This document shows, one piece after another, positions 45,864 to 54,696 of a stretch of DNA of 64,000 nucleotides (its first letter is position 1; each line of letters starts with the position of its first letter). Source of the DNA: Georgenia ruanii (lineage in GTDB: Bacteria; Actinomycetota; Actinomycetes; Actinomycetales; Actinomycetaceae); the NCBI RefSeq assembly GCF_009193175.1, contig NZ_VUKE01000010.1, positions 1 to 64,000 of the forward strand. The letters are read 5' to 3'. The notes below the pieces were generated by a model. It was not told the DNA's origin. It saw only the letters and a list, made by a program, of their open reading frames with translations, and searched no databases. The position numbers and the translations under genes are program-made.

Positions 45864-46256
45864 ATGACTGACATGGTGGAGACCCACTCCGAGGAACGCT
45901 CGGGCAGCGAGGGATCGACGGCGCTGCTGACCTCCGCCACCCACAACCGCCTCGTCCTGTCCGGCGAGGTCGACATCAGCATGAACGAGGAGCTGGGCCA
46001 GGCCGCCGTCACCATCGAGCGCTCCGGCCTGCCCCTGGAGGTCGACGCGCGCAACGTCACCTTCATGGACTCCTCGGTCATCGCCGTGCTCGCCCGGCTC
46101 GCCTACCGGCTCCCGGACCGGCTGCGCATCATCCAGCCACCGGACGTCGTGCGGTTCCTGCTCGAGGTCACCAAGATCGGGGAGATCGTCGACATCGTCG
46201 ACGTCGACCCCGGCTTCCCCGACCCCGAGCCGGCTCGGGGCGAGATGCTGGCCTGA
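45864..46256 (+). CDS. STAS-domain anti-sigma factor antagonist
   Basis: A 130-residue STAS protein: RLVLSGEVDISMNEELGQAA at the start, then VDARNVTFMDSSVIAVLARL with the Ser pair 70-71 in the place where SpoIIAA/RsbV-type antagonists are phosphorylated. The residue after DSS is Val rather than the usual Gly. Such proteins bind anti-sigma kinases and free a sigma factor. No kinase gene is adjacent. ATG 45864 is chosen; GTG 45837 is possible. A CCGCCCG/CGGGCGG hairpin (45775-45800) lies upstream. Confidence 0.85.
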   Translation: MTDMVETHSEERSGSEGSTALLTSATHNRLVLSGEVDISMNEELGQAAVTIERSGLPLEVDARNVTFMDSSVIAVLARLAYRLPDRLRIIQPPDVVRFLLEVTKIGEIVDIVDVDPGFPDPEPARGEMLA

Positions 46257-46265
46257 TCTCGCTCC

Positions 46266-46685
46266 CTACCCGCCCAGGGCCGCGCGCAGCCGCACCGCGA
46301 CGTCGTCGAGCTCGACGCGCGACGGCGGCTCGTGCCGCGCGTCGGTGATCCGCAGCCCGTCCTCGGCGAAGCGCGGGATCACGTGCAGGTGCACGTGATC
46401 GACGTGCTGGCCCGCCGCCGCGCCGTCGGACAGGTGCAGGTTCACACCCTCGGCCCAGGCCGCGTCCCGCCGCAGCGCCACGGCCAGCTCCCGCGCCAGG
46501 CGCCATATGGCCGCGCCCGTGTCCGCCGGCAAGTCCGCCAGCCCGGTCGCGTGGGCACGGGGCACCACCAGGGCATGGCCGGGATTCACCGGGGCGGTGC
46601 TGAGGAAGGCCAGGACCTCGCCGTCGTCGCGGACCACGCTGGCCGGCTCGGCGCCGGCGGCGATGCCGCAGAAGACGCAGCTCAC
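46266..46685 (-). CDS. HIT-family protein
   Basis: A 139-residue histidine-triad protein. CVFCGIAAG near the start has the zinc-type Cys pair, NPGHALVVPRAHATGLADLP is the family core, and the triad is HVDHVHLHVIPRF. It hydrolyses nucleoside phosphoramidates or similar dinucleotides; substrate unknown. GTG 46685 overlaps the stop of the S9 peptidase gene (GTGA), so it is translated after it. Confidence 0.9.
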   Translation of the reverse strand: MSCVFCGIAAGAEPASVVRDDGEVLAFLSTAPVNPGHALVVPRAHATGLADLPADTGAAIWRLARELAVALRRDAAWAEGVNLHLSDGAAAGQHVDHVHLHVIPRFAEDGLRITDARHEPPSRVELDDVAVRLRAALGG

Positions 46686-48799
46686 CCCAGCCGCTGCCAC
46701 AGGAACTCGAAGGCGAGGGCCTGCATGAACGCCGCCTGCGCGTTGGTGGCCGCCCCGCCGTGGCCGCCCTCGAGGTTCTCGAAGGAGGTGACGTCCTTGC
46801 CTGCCGCGAGCATCTTCGCGGCCATCTTGCGGGCGTGGCCCGGGTGCACGCGGTCGTCGCGGGTGGAGGTGGTGAACAGGACCGGCGGGTAGGCGGCGGC
46901 CGGGTCGACCAGGTGATAGGGCGAGAAGGTCTGGATGTACTCCCACTGCCGGGGGTCGTCGGGGTCGCCGTACTCGGCCATCCACGACGCGCCGGCGAGC
47001 AGGTGCGAGTAGCGGCGCATGTCCAGCAGCGGCACCTGGCACACGATCGCCCCGAACAGCTCGGGGTAGCCGGTGAGCATGTTGCCCACCAGCAGGCCGC
47101 CGTTGGAGCCGCCCTGCGCGCCCAGGTGGGCGGGGTCGGTCACCCCGCGCGCGACCAGGTCGCGCGCCACGGCCGCGAAGTCCTCGTAGGCCCGGTGGCG
47201 GTGCTCGCGCAGCGCGGCCTGGTGCCAACGTGGCCCGTACTCCCCGCCCCCGCGGATGTTCGCCACCACGTACACCCCGCCCCGGGCCAGCCACGAGCGC
47301 CCCACGCCCCCGGAGTAGCCGGGCAGCCGGGAGACCTCGAAGCCGCCGTAGCCGGCCAGCAGGGTCGGGGCGGGCCCGCCGGGCGCGACCGGCTCCCGGG
47401 AGACCTGGAAGTACGGCACCCGGGTGCCGTCGTCGGACCGGACGAAGTGCTGCTCCACGTGCAGGCCGGTGGCGTCGAAGAACGCGGGTAGGGACTTGAG
47501 CCGCTCGACCCCCACGGTGGCGCCGTCGGCGTCGAGGTCGAGGCGGGAGAGGGTGGTGGGGGAGAGGAACCCCGAGGTGGTCAGCCACAGGGCGTCCTCC
47601 TCGTCGGGGTCGACCGCGCCGACGGCGATGGTGGCCAGCGCCGGGACCGCGCCGTGGGTGGCCTCGCCCAGGTCCAGCGGGCGGCGCCGCCACGGGCCGG
47701 GGGCGGCGCCGGCCGGCGGGGTGAGCACCTCGAGCCGGTTGGTCACGTCGTCGAGGATGTTGAGCACCAGGTGGTGGCGCGTCCAGGAGGCGCCGGCGAG
47801 CGACGTCGTGGCGGTGGGGGCGTAGAGCACCTCGAAGTCGCGGTCGCCGGCGAGGAAGTCGGCGAAGCGGGTGGCCAGCAGGGCGCCGCCCGGGTAGGTG
47901 CGGCCCGCCACCTCCCAGTCCTCGCGCAGCTCGACGGTGAGCCACTCGCGCTGCACCCCCGGCTCGGCCGAGCGCGGCACGTCGAGCCGGGTGAGCGCGC
48001 CCCCCGCGCCCAGCAGGTACGTGTCGGAGTCGTAGAACGCCCGGGACCGCACGACGAAGTCGCGCTCGAAGCCCGGCGTGGTGTCGCGCACGGCGACCAC
48101 TGACAGGTCCGTGCGTTCCCCGCCGAAGACCTCCGGCGCCTCGGCCAGCGGCGTCCCGCGCCGCCACCGCCGCACGGTGCGGGGGTAGCCGGAGGTGGTC
48201 ATCGACCCGTCGCCGACGTCGGTGTAGACGAAGACCTCCTCGCCCGCGCCGTCCGCCCAGCCCATGCCGCCCTTGGACTCGGGCCGGCGGAAGCCGTCGG
48301 CGACGAAGGTCTTCGTCACCAGGTCGAACTCGCGGGTCTCGTCCGCGTCCGAGCCCCCGCGGGACAGGGACACCAGCGCCCGGGTGAAGGACGGGCGCAG
48401 CACGCGGGCGCCGTGCCACACCCAGCCGACGCCCTCGGCCGCGGCGAGCGCGTCGACGTCCATGAGCACCTCCCACTCCGGCTCGGCGGTGCGGTAGGAC
48501 GCCCAGGTGGTGCGCCGCCAGACGCCGCGGACGTGGTCGGCGTCGGTCCAGAAGTTGTAGAGGTGCGCCCCGCGCTGGACCACGCCCGGGATCTTCGCGG
48601 TGGAGTCGAGGACCTCGAGGATGCCGGTGCGCAGCGCCTCGAAGCGGGGGGACGTGGTCAGCGCGGACTCTGCCTCGGCGTTGCGGGCCCGGACCCACGC
48701 CAGGGCCTCCTCGCCCTCGACGTCCTCGAGCCAGCCGTACGGGTCCGCGGCCACCGTGACGGTGGCCGCGGACCGGTCGGGGTCGGTGGTGCTCGTCAT
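46682..48799 (-). CDS. Prolyl oligopeptidase (S9A family)
   Basis: A 705-residue enzyme. It starts with ADPYGWLEDVEGEEALAWVR, typical of S9A, followed by a seven-bladed beta-propeller (about 75-420) and the alpha/beta-hydrolase domain. The nucleophile is in LGAQGGSNGGLLVG, the Asp in TSTRDDRVHPGHA and the His in LEGGHGGAA. It cleaves short peptides after proline; no signal peptide is seen, so it is cytosolic. ATG 48799 is the start. Confidence 0.92.
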   Translation of the reverse strand: MTSTTDPDRSAATVTVAADPYGWLEDVEGEEALAWVRARNAEAESALTTSPRFEALRTGILEVLDSTAKIPGVVQRGAHLYNFWTDADHVRGVWRRTTWASYRTAEPEWEVLMDVDALAAAEGVGWVWHGARVLRPSFTRALVSLSRGGSDADETREFDLVTKTFVADGFRRPESKGGMGWADGAGEEVFVYTDVGDGSMTTSGYPRTVRRWRRGTPLAEAPEVFGGERTDLSVVAVRDTTPGFERDFVVRSRAFYDSDTYLLGAGGALTRLDVPRSAEPGVQREWLTVELREDWEVAGRTYPGGALLATRFADFLAGDRDFEVLYAPTATTSLAGASWTRHHLVLNILDDVTNRLEVLTPPAGAAPGPWRRRPLDLGEATHGAVPALATIAVGAVDPDEEDALWLTTSGFLSPTTLSRLDLDADGATVGVERLKSLPAFFDATGLHVEQHFVRSDDGTRVPYFQVSREPVAPGGPAPTLLAGYGGFEVSRLPGYSGGVGRSWLARGGVYVVANIRGGGEYGPRWHQAALREHRHRAYEDFAAVARDLVARGVTDPAHLGAQGGSNGGLLVGNMLTGYPELFGAIVCQVPLLDMRRYSHLLAGASWMAEYGDPDDPRQWEYIQTFSPYHLVDPAAAYPPVLFTTSTRDDRVHPGHARKMAAKMLAAGKDVTSFENLEGGHGGAATNAQAAFMQALAFEFLWQRLG

Positions 48800-49000
48800 G
48801 CCTGCTATCACACCACGCCGCGGCGACGGGCGGGGCGCCGGTGAACCCGGCGGGGCGCCCGCGGGCCGACGGCGCGTTCCTGGCGGCCCCGCTTCCGTCC
48901 CGCGCGCCGCCGAGCAGCGGAAACGCGCCGGCGGGCCGCGCGGGCGGCCTACCCTGCTTCCCGGGGGCGGCGACGGGGCCGCCCGGAGCGGAGGGGACCC

Positions 49001-50128
49001 ATGAGCCAGGTGCACGAGTTCGACGTGGCGACGGATCGGTTGCGGGTGCACGTGCGCGCCGCGGAGACGCCGGTCGCGGACGGCGGCGACGGCGTGGACG
49101 GGTGGGCACGGCGCACCGCCGGGCAGCCCGCCGTCGTCCTCGTCCACGGCAACTGCTCCTCCTCGGCCTTCTTCCACCGGCTGCTCGAGCAGCTCCCCGC
49201 CGGCTACCGGGGCGTCGCACCCGACCTGCGCGGCTTCGGCGACACCGAGCCGCTACCGGTCGACGCCACGCGCGGCATGCGGGACTTCGCCGACGACGTG
49301 CTCGCCGTCATGACCGCGCTGGGCATCGACCGGGCCGACTTCGTGGCCCACTCCGCCGGCGCTGGGGTGGTCATGCAGCTGGCGATCGACCATCCCGAGC
49401 GGGTGGGCGCGATCGTCCTCGAGGCGCCGATGTCGCCCTACGGCTTCGGCGGCACCCGCGGCGCGGAGGGGGCGCCGGTGTGGGACGACCACGCCGGCTC
49501 TGGCGGGGGCACCGCCAACCGGGACTTCGCCGCCGCCATCGCCGCCGGCGACCGCGGCACCGAGCAGCCGCACTCGCCCCGCAACGTCTTCCGCGCCTTC
49601 TACGTCGCGCCCGGCTTCGTCCCGCAGGACGAGGAGATGCTCCTCGACTCGGTCCTCTCGACCCGGATCGGCGACGGGCACTACCCGGGCCCGTCGGTGC
49701 CGAGCGAGCACTGGCCCGGCGTCGCGCCGGGCACGACCGGCATGAACAACGCCATCTCGCCGGCCTTCTTCGACGTCAGCGATTTCGCTGAGGTCCGCGG
49801 CGTGGGACCGGTGACCTGGGTGCGGGGCAACCGGGACGCCATCGTCTCCGACGCCTCGCTGTTCGACCTCGGCAACCTCGGCGCCCTCGGCGCGATCCCG
49901 GGCTGGCCCGGCGAGGAGGCTTACCCCGCCCAGCCGATGGTCGCCCAGATGCGCGCCGTGCTCGACCGCTTCGCCGCGAACGGCGGGGCATACGAGGAGG
50001 TGGTGCTCGAGGGGGTGGGGCACAGCCCGCACCTGGAGGTGCCGGGCCGCTTCCGCGACCTGCTCGCCGATGCCCTCGCGGCGCGCCGGGCGGCCGAGCC
50101 GCAGGCCGCGCCCGACCCGGCGGGCTGA
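49001..50128 (+). CDS. Alpha/beta hydrolase
   Basis: A 375-residue hydrolase. The oxyanion segment is VLVHGNCSSSAFFHRLL, the nucleophile Ser118 is in FVAHSAGAGVVMQ, and the His is in GVGHSPHLEVPGRF. The lid between is long (about 145-250). The substrate is unknown. ATG 49001 follows GGAGGGGA. Divergent from the S9 peptidase, 200 bp apart; a palindromic repeat lies after its stop. Confidence 0.88.
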   Translation: MSQVHEFDVATDRLRVHVRAAETPVADGGDGVDGWARRTAGQPAVVLVHGNCSSSAFFHRLLEQLPAGYRGVAPDLRGFGDTEPLPVDATRGMRDFADDVLAVMTALGIDRADFVAHSAGAGVVMQLAIDHPERVGAIVLEAPMSPYGFGGTRGAEGAPVWDDHAGSGGGTANRDFAAAIAAGDRGTEQPHSPRNVFRAFYVAPGFVPQDEEMLLDSVLSTRIGDGHYPGPSVPSEHWPGVAPGTTGMNNAISPAFFDVSDFAEVRGVGPVTWVRGNRDAIVSDASLFDLGNLGALGAIPGWPGEEAYPAQPMVAQMRAVLDRFAANGGAYEEVVLEGVGHSPHLEVPGRFRDLLADALAARRAAEPQAAPDPAG

Positions 50129-50142
50129 CCGGCAACGAGGCC

Positions 50143-50174
50143 GAGGTTCTGGTCGCTGTGCCGACCAGAACCTC
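50143..50174. repeat. Interspersed palindromic intergenic repeat, copy 3 / terminator-like hairpin
   Basis: GAGGTTCTGGTCG (50143-50155) and CGACCAGAACCTC (50162-50174) are perfect 13-bp arms around a 6-base loop. The core TTCTGGTCG/CGACCAGAA is that of copy 1. It sits between convergent genes and could end both transcripts, although no T-run is present. Confidence 0.75.
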
Positions 50175-50232
50175 GACCGCGTTGGCGCAGCTCTGACGCG
50201 AGCGCGCCTGGTCGAGGCCCCCTTCCTCGTGG

Positions 50233-51453
50233 TCAGGCCTCGAGGAGCAGGGCCTCGCCCTGGCCGCCGCCGCCGCACAAGCCCACGGCGGCGCGGCGGA
50301 CGTGGTCGGTGGCGAGCTGGTGGGCGGCGTGGACGACGAGGCGGGCGCCGGAGGCGCCGATGGGGTGGCCGATGGCGATGCCGCCGCCGTGCGGGTTGAC
50401 GACGGCGGGGTCGGCGCCGAGCTCGGCGACGGACTGGGCGACCACGGCGCCGAAGGCCTCGTTGATCTCGATGAGGTCCAGGTCGCCCGTGTCCCAGCCC
50501 TGCCGCTTCAGCGCCGCCTGGATGGCGCGGGCGGGCTGGGCGTGCAGGGAGGTGTCCGGGCCGGCGACCTGCCCGGCGGCCCGGATCGTGGCCATCACCT
50601 TCCAGCCCCGCTCCTCGGCGTGCGCGCGGGTGGTCAGGACCACGGCGGCGGCGCCGTCGGAGATCGGCGAGGCGTTGCCGGCGGTGATCGACCCGCCCTC
50701 GACGAACGCCGGGCGCAGCCTGGCGAGGGTCTGAGGCGTGGTGTCGGGGCGGATGCCCTCGTCGCGGTCGACGACCGTCTCGCCCTTCCGCGTGCTCACG
50801 GTCAGCGGCACGACCTCGCCGGCGAAGACCCCGGCCTCCCAGGCGGCGGCGGCGCGCTGGTGGGAGGCGGCGGCGACGGCGTCCTGCTGCTCCCGCGTCA
50901 GCGGGTACTTCTCGGTGGTGTACCGCTCGGTGGCGGTGCCCATGGCCTCGTGGTCGAAGGCGTCGGTGAGCCCGTCGTGGGCGGTGTGGTCCAGCAGCGT
51001 GACCGGCCCGTAGGCGTACCCGGCCCGCGAGCCCGGGAGGAGGTGCGGGGCGTTGGTCATGGACTCCATGCCGCCGGCGACGACGACGTCGGCCTCCCCG
51101 GACCGCAGCAGCCGGGCGGCGTCGATGACCGCGGTCAGCCCGGACAGGCACACCTTGTTCACCGTCGCGGTGTGCGCCGACCAGCCGATGCCGGCGCCGA
51201 TGGCGGCCTGCCGAGCCGGGTTCTGCCCGACCCCGGCCTGCAGCACCTGACCGAGGACGACCGCCTCGACCTCGCCGGGGTCGAGGCCGGCCCGCTCCAA
51301 CGCGCCCTTGATGGCGGCGGCGCCGAGCTGGACGGCGGTGAAGGAGGCGAGCTGGCCGCGCAGCTTGCCCTGCGGGGTCCGGGCCGCGCCGACGATGACC
51401 ACGTCGGTAGGCGCCTGGTCGGTGGGAGTGGTGGTGGGATCGTTGATGCTCAT
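50233..51453 (-). CDS. Thiolase (acetyl-CoA acetyltransferase/acyltransferase)
   Basis: A 406-residue thiolase. The acyl-accepting Cys102 is in [11 protein letters not shown], the His is in [17 protein letters not shown] and the second Cys is in [12 protein letters not shown]. It cleaves 3-oxoacyl-CoA or joins acetyl-CoA units. Its start overlaps the stop of the CoA-transferase B gene (ATGA), so in this cluster it most likely cleaves the acyl-CoA that the transferase makes, for example acetoacetyl-CoA or 3-oxoadipyl-CoA. Confidence 0.93.
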   Translation of the reverse strand: MSINDPTTTPTDQAPTDVVIVGAARTPQGKLRGQLASFTAVQLGAAAIKGALERAGLDPGEVEAVVLGQVLQAGVGQNPARQAAIGAGIGWSAHTATVNKVCLSGLTAVIDAARLLRSGEADVVVAGGMESMTNAPHLLPGSRAGYAYGPVTLLDHTAHDGLTDAFDHEAMGTATERYTTEKYPLTREQQDAVAAASHQRAAAAWEAGVFAGEVVPLTVSTRKGETVVDRDEGIRPDTTPQTLARLRPAFVEGGSITAGNASPISDGAAAVVLTTRAHAEERGWKVMATIRAAGQVAGPDTSLHAQPARAIQAALKRQGWDTGDLDLIEINEAFGAVVAQSVAELGADPAVVNPHGGGIAIGHPIGASGARLVVHAAHQLATDHVRRAAVGLCGGGGQGEALLLEA

Positions 51454-52112
51454 GCCTGCACCTCCACGGCGGTCAGCTCCTCGGACACGGCCAGCTCCGG
51501 CTCGGTCCGGTCGCGGACCTCCTCCACCGACACGCCGGGGGCGGTCTCGACGAGCACCAGCCCGCCGGGCGTGACGTCGATGACGGCCAGGTCGGTGATG
51601 ATCCGGTCCACCACGCCGCGGCCGGTCAGCGGCAGCGAGCACTCGCGCACGATCTTCGCGGCGCCGTTCTTCGCGTTGTGCTCCATCAGGACGATGACCT
51701 TCCCGGCGCCGTGGACGAGGTCCATCGCCCCGCCCGGGCCCTTGACCATCTTGCCCGGGATCATCCAGTTGGCCAGGTCCCCGGCCTCCGAGACCTGCAT
51801 GCCGCCGAGGATCGCGACGTCGATCTTCCCGCCCCGGATCATCCCGAAGGACAGCGCGGAGTCGAAGAACGCCGCCCCCGGCAGGGTGGTGACGGTCTCC
51901 TTGCCGGCGTTGATCAGGTCCGCGTCCACCGCCTCGTCCACCGGGTAGGGGCCCACCCCGAGGATGCCGTTCTCCGACTGCAGCACCACCTGACGGCCCT
52001 CCGGGACGTAGTTGGGCACCAGGGTGGGCAGCCCGATGCCGAGGTTGACGTACGCGCCGTCGGGCAGCTCCAGGGCCGCCCGGGCGGCCATCTGCTGGCG
52101 GGTCAGTGCCAT
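51450..52112 (-). CDS. 3-oxoacid CoA-transferase subunit B
   Basis: A 220-residue family I CoA-transferase beta subunit: [20 protein letters not shown], then the catalytic Glu in [14 protein letters not shown], and [20 protein letters not shown]. It forms a covalent CoA thioester on the Glu. The gene follows the A subunit by 1 bp and overlaps the thiolase. Both acetoacetate:succinyl-CoA (ScoB) and 3-oxoadipate (PcaJ) roles are possible. Confidence 0.92.
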   Translation of the reverse strand: MALTRQQMAARAALELPDGAYVNLGIGLPTLVPNYVPEGRQVVLQSENGILGVGPYPVDEAVDADLINAGKETVTTLPGAAFFDSALSFGMIRGGKIDVAILGGMQVSEAGDLANWMIPGKMVKGPGGAMDLVHGAGKVIVLMEHNAKNGAAKIVRECSLPLTGRGVVDRIITDLAVIDVTPGGLVLVETAPGVSVEEVRDRTEPELAVSEELTAVEVQA

Positions 52113-52113
52113 C

Positions 52114-52959
52114 TCAGGCCTCCTTGCCTGTGCTCGCGCCGGCCGCGGTGGTGGCGCCGTCGCTGCCGGCCCCGGCACCGATGGTGCCGCCTTCGCGCAC
52201 GGTGCGCTTCTCGATCCGCTTCTCGATGTCGGTGCCGACGTGGACCACGCGGTGGACGTAGATGCCGGGCAGGTGGATCTCGTCGGGGTCGAGCGCGCCG
52301 GGCTCGAGCAGTTCCTCGACCTGGGCGATGCACACCCGCCCGGCCATCGCGGCCAGCGGGGAGAAGTTCCGCGCCGCCTTGGTGAACACCAGATTCCCGT
52401 GCCGGTCACCCTTCGCGGCGTGGACCAGGGCGAAGTCGGTCGTGATCGCCTCCTCCAGGACGAACTCCCGCACCTGCCCGGCGACGGCGAACGTGCGGGT
52501 CTCCTTGCGCTCCGAGGCCACCGCCACCCCGCCGGCCCCGTCGTAGCGGCGCGGCAGGCCGCCCTCGGCGACCTGGGTGCCCACCCCGGTGGGGGTGAAG
52601 AACGCCGCGATCCCGGACCCGCCCGCGCGCAGCCTCTCCGCCAGCGTGCCCTGCGGGGTCAGCTCCACCTCGAGCTCGCCGGAGAGGAACTGCCGCTCGA
52701 ACTCCTTGTTCTCCCCCACGTAGGAGGCGGTCATCTTCGCCAGCCGGCCCGCCCCCAACAACAGCCCCAGGCCCCAGTCGTCCACCCCGCAGTTGTTCGA
52801 GACCACCTTCAGGTTCCCCACCCCGGTGGCCAGCAGCGCCTCGATCAGCGCCATCGGGTTGCCCGACAACCCGAACCCGCCCACCGCCAGCGACGCGCCG
52901 TCGCCGACGTCCGCGACCGCCTCCGCGGCCGAACCCACCACCTTGTCCAACCCGTTCAC
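52114..52959 (-). CDS. 3-oxoacid CoA-transferase subunit A
   Basis: A 281-residue alpha subunit: [20 protein letters not shown], then [17 protein letters not shown] and [18 protein letters not shown] 52959 is chosen for its GAGGAGG site; homologues begin near this point. It lies 85 bp after the alpha/beta hydrolase gene. A Gly/Ala/Thr-rich tail of about 30 residues extends beyond the usual family end. Confidence 0.91.
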   Translation of the reverse strand: MNGLDKVVGSAAEAVADVGDGASLAVGGFGLSGNPMALIEALLATGVGNLKVVSNNCGVDDWGLGLLLGAGRLAKMTASYVGENKEFERQFLSGELEVELTPQGTLAERLRAGGSGIAAFFTPTGVGTQVAEGGLPRRYDGAGGVAVASERKETRTFAVAGQVREFVLEEAITTDFALVHAAKGDRHGNLVFTKAARNFSPLAAMAGRVCIAQVEELLEPGALDPDEIHLPGIYVHRVVHVGTDIEKRIEKRTVREGGTIGAGAGSDGATTAAGASTGKEA

Positions 52960-53044
52960 GCCGGGACCTCCTCGTCGCTCATGCCTCTGGGTACTGTGCA
53001 CGCCCCGCCTCGTCCGGGGAATCGTGATGTGTCGATAGCGGCTA

Positions 53045-54004
53045 TCACCCGCGTCGATCCTGTGGCCTCATGACCTCGGCGTCGGCTCCGGCGCCGCGGC
53101 CTCTCGCCAGCTCCGCGGTGACCTCCCGGACGACGGCCGCCGCGCCGGCCGGGGTCATGACGATCGTGTAGTGGTTCACCTCCGGGACCTCGACCACGCG
53201 CAGCGTCGGCAGCCGCCCGGCCCACTCGCGCACCACCGGCGACGGGTAGAGCGGGGCGTCGGCGAGCAGGCCCGCGGGGGCGCGCAGGAACGTGGCGGGC
53301 ACGGCGAGCGCGCGCAGCGCCGGCAGCAGGGACTCCCCGCTGAACAGCTCCCGCTGGTCGCCCGTCATCGCCTCCAGGCGCGCGGAGGACCGGTAGGCGC
53401 CGTCGGCCGGCTCGAGGTCGTAGTCGAAGTACTGTCCCAGGTCCTCGCCCCAGTGCCCGGCGAAGGCCGGGTGCGCCTGCCAGAAGGCGCGGTAGGCGTC
53501 GGCGTCGGCGAAGGTCATGGCCAGGCGCTGGGCGGCCGGGCCGAGCACCGCGGCCATGGCGGCGTCGGGGTCCAGGCCGGCCGGCAGGGCCAGCGGCAGC
53601 CCGCCGTCGACGAGGACGAGGGAGCGGACGAGGGCGGGGTGGCGGTGCGCGAGGACGACGGCGACGAACCCGCCCATCGAGTGCCCGGCGACGACGAGAT
53701 CGCTCAGCCCGAGGTGCCGGGCGAGGGCGGCGACGTCGTCGGCGTGCCGGGCCATGCCGTACGGGCCGGGCAGGGCGTTGGAGCGGCCGCGGCCGCGCAG
53801 GTCGGGCGCGACCACCCGGACCCCGGGCAGCGCGGGGGCGACCCAGCTCCAGGCCCGGTGGGTGGCGGTGATGCCGTGGACGGCCAGGACCGTCGGCGCG
53901 TCGGCGGGGCCGCCCGGGGGTTCCCAGACCCCGGCGTGCAGGGTGCCGCCGTCGACGGCGACGTCCACCTCGGAGTAGGCGTGCGTGGCGAGGCTGGTGC
54001 TCAT
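53045..54004 (-). CDS. Alpha/beta hydrolase
   Basis: A 319-residue hydrolase with VLAVHGITATHRAWSWVAPA, the RGRGRS loop, nucleophile Ser109 in VAGHSMGGFVAVV and His in EVNHYTIVMTPAG. It overlaps tetR by 4 bp, so it is part of the catabolic cluster. A role in ester or ring-product hydrolysis is likely; substrate unknown. Confidence 0.88.
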   Translation of the reverse strand: MSTSLATHAYSEVDVAVDGGTLHAGVWEPPGGPADAPTVLAVHGITATHRAWSWVAPALPGVRVVAPDLRGRGRSNALPGPYGMARHADDVAALARHLGLSDLVVAGHSMGGFVAVVLAHRHPALVRSLVLVDGGLPLALPAGLDPDAAMAAVLGPAAQRLAMTFADADAYRAFWQAHPAFAGHWGEDLGQYFDYDLEPADGAYRSSARLEAMTGDQRELFSGESLLPALRALAVPATFLRAPAGLLADAPLYPSPVVREWAGRLPTLRVVEVPEVNHYTIVMTPAGAAAVVREVTAELARGRGAGADAEVMRPQDRRG

Positions 54005-54696
54005 GCGGTCGGTCCTTCCGTCGGGGTCCCCGGGGCGGGGGAGAGGGCGCGCTCGACCAGGCGCATGGTGGCGTCGAAGACCTCGGGCGGGAGGCCGGGC
54101 CGCTCGGCCAGGGTGGCCGTCCCGTCGGTGGAGCCCGAGCCTGCGCCGGCCGTGCCGGGGGCCGGGCCGTCGGGCTGCGCCCACAGCACCCACCGCATGC
54201 CGGCCATCTCCCCGATGCCCATGAGGGCCCAGGCGGCCACCTCGGGGTCGATCTCCTCGGCGAGCTCTCCGTGCGCGCGGGCCGCGCGGAGGCCGGCCAC
54301 GTACCCGTCGGCGATGCGCTCGTAGTGCTCGCGCAGCACGTGCGGGGCGACGATCTCGGCCTGCCGCATGATCCGGTACAGCGCCGGGTTGGCGGCGGTG
54401 AAGCGGAAGTAGGCGGCGAAGCCGGCCCGCTCGGCGGCGAGGCGGCCGGTCTCGGCGCTGGAGGCGGCGACCATGGCCCGGCGCACCCGCTGGTTGAGGT
54501 CGCGCACCACCTCCTCGAACACCTCCTGCTTGGAGGCGAAGTAGAGGTAGAAGGTGCCCTGGCCGACCTCGGCGGCGGCGGTGATCTTGACGATGGAGGC
54601 GTCGTGGTAGCCCCGCTCGGCGAAGACCTGGGTGGCGACCTCGAGGATCCGGGCCCTGGTACGGCCGCCGCGCTCGGTGCGCGGCTGGGCGCTCAC
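54001..54696 (-). CDS. TetR-family transcriptional regulator
   Basis: A 231-residue regulator. The N-terminal helix-turn-helix is ARILEVATQVFAERGYHDAS, then IVKITAAAEVGQGTFYLYFA followed by SKQEVFEEVV. The ligand domain (about 70-190) is helical. Flanked by 4-bp overlaps with the acyl-CoA ligase and hydrolase genes, it most likely represses this cluster until the imported acid or its CoA ester binds. GTG 54696 is the start. Confidence 0.9.
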   Translation of the reverse strand: MSAQPRTERGGRTRARILEVATQVFAERGYHDASIVKITAAAEVGQGTFYLYFASKQEVFEEVVRDLNQRVRRAMVAASSAETGRLAAERAGFAAYFRFTAANPALYRIMRQAEIVAPHVLREHYERIADGYVAGLRAARAHGELAEEIDPEVAAWALMGIGEMAGMRWVLWAQPDGPAPGTAGAGSGSTDGTATLAERPGLPPEVFDATMRLVERALSPAPGTPTEGPTA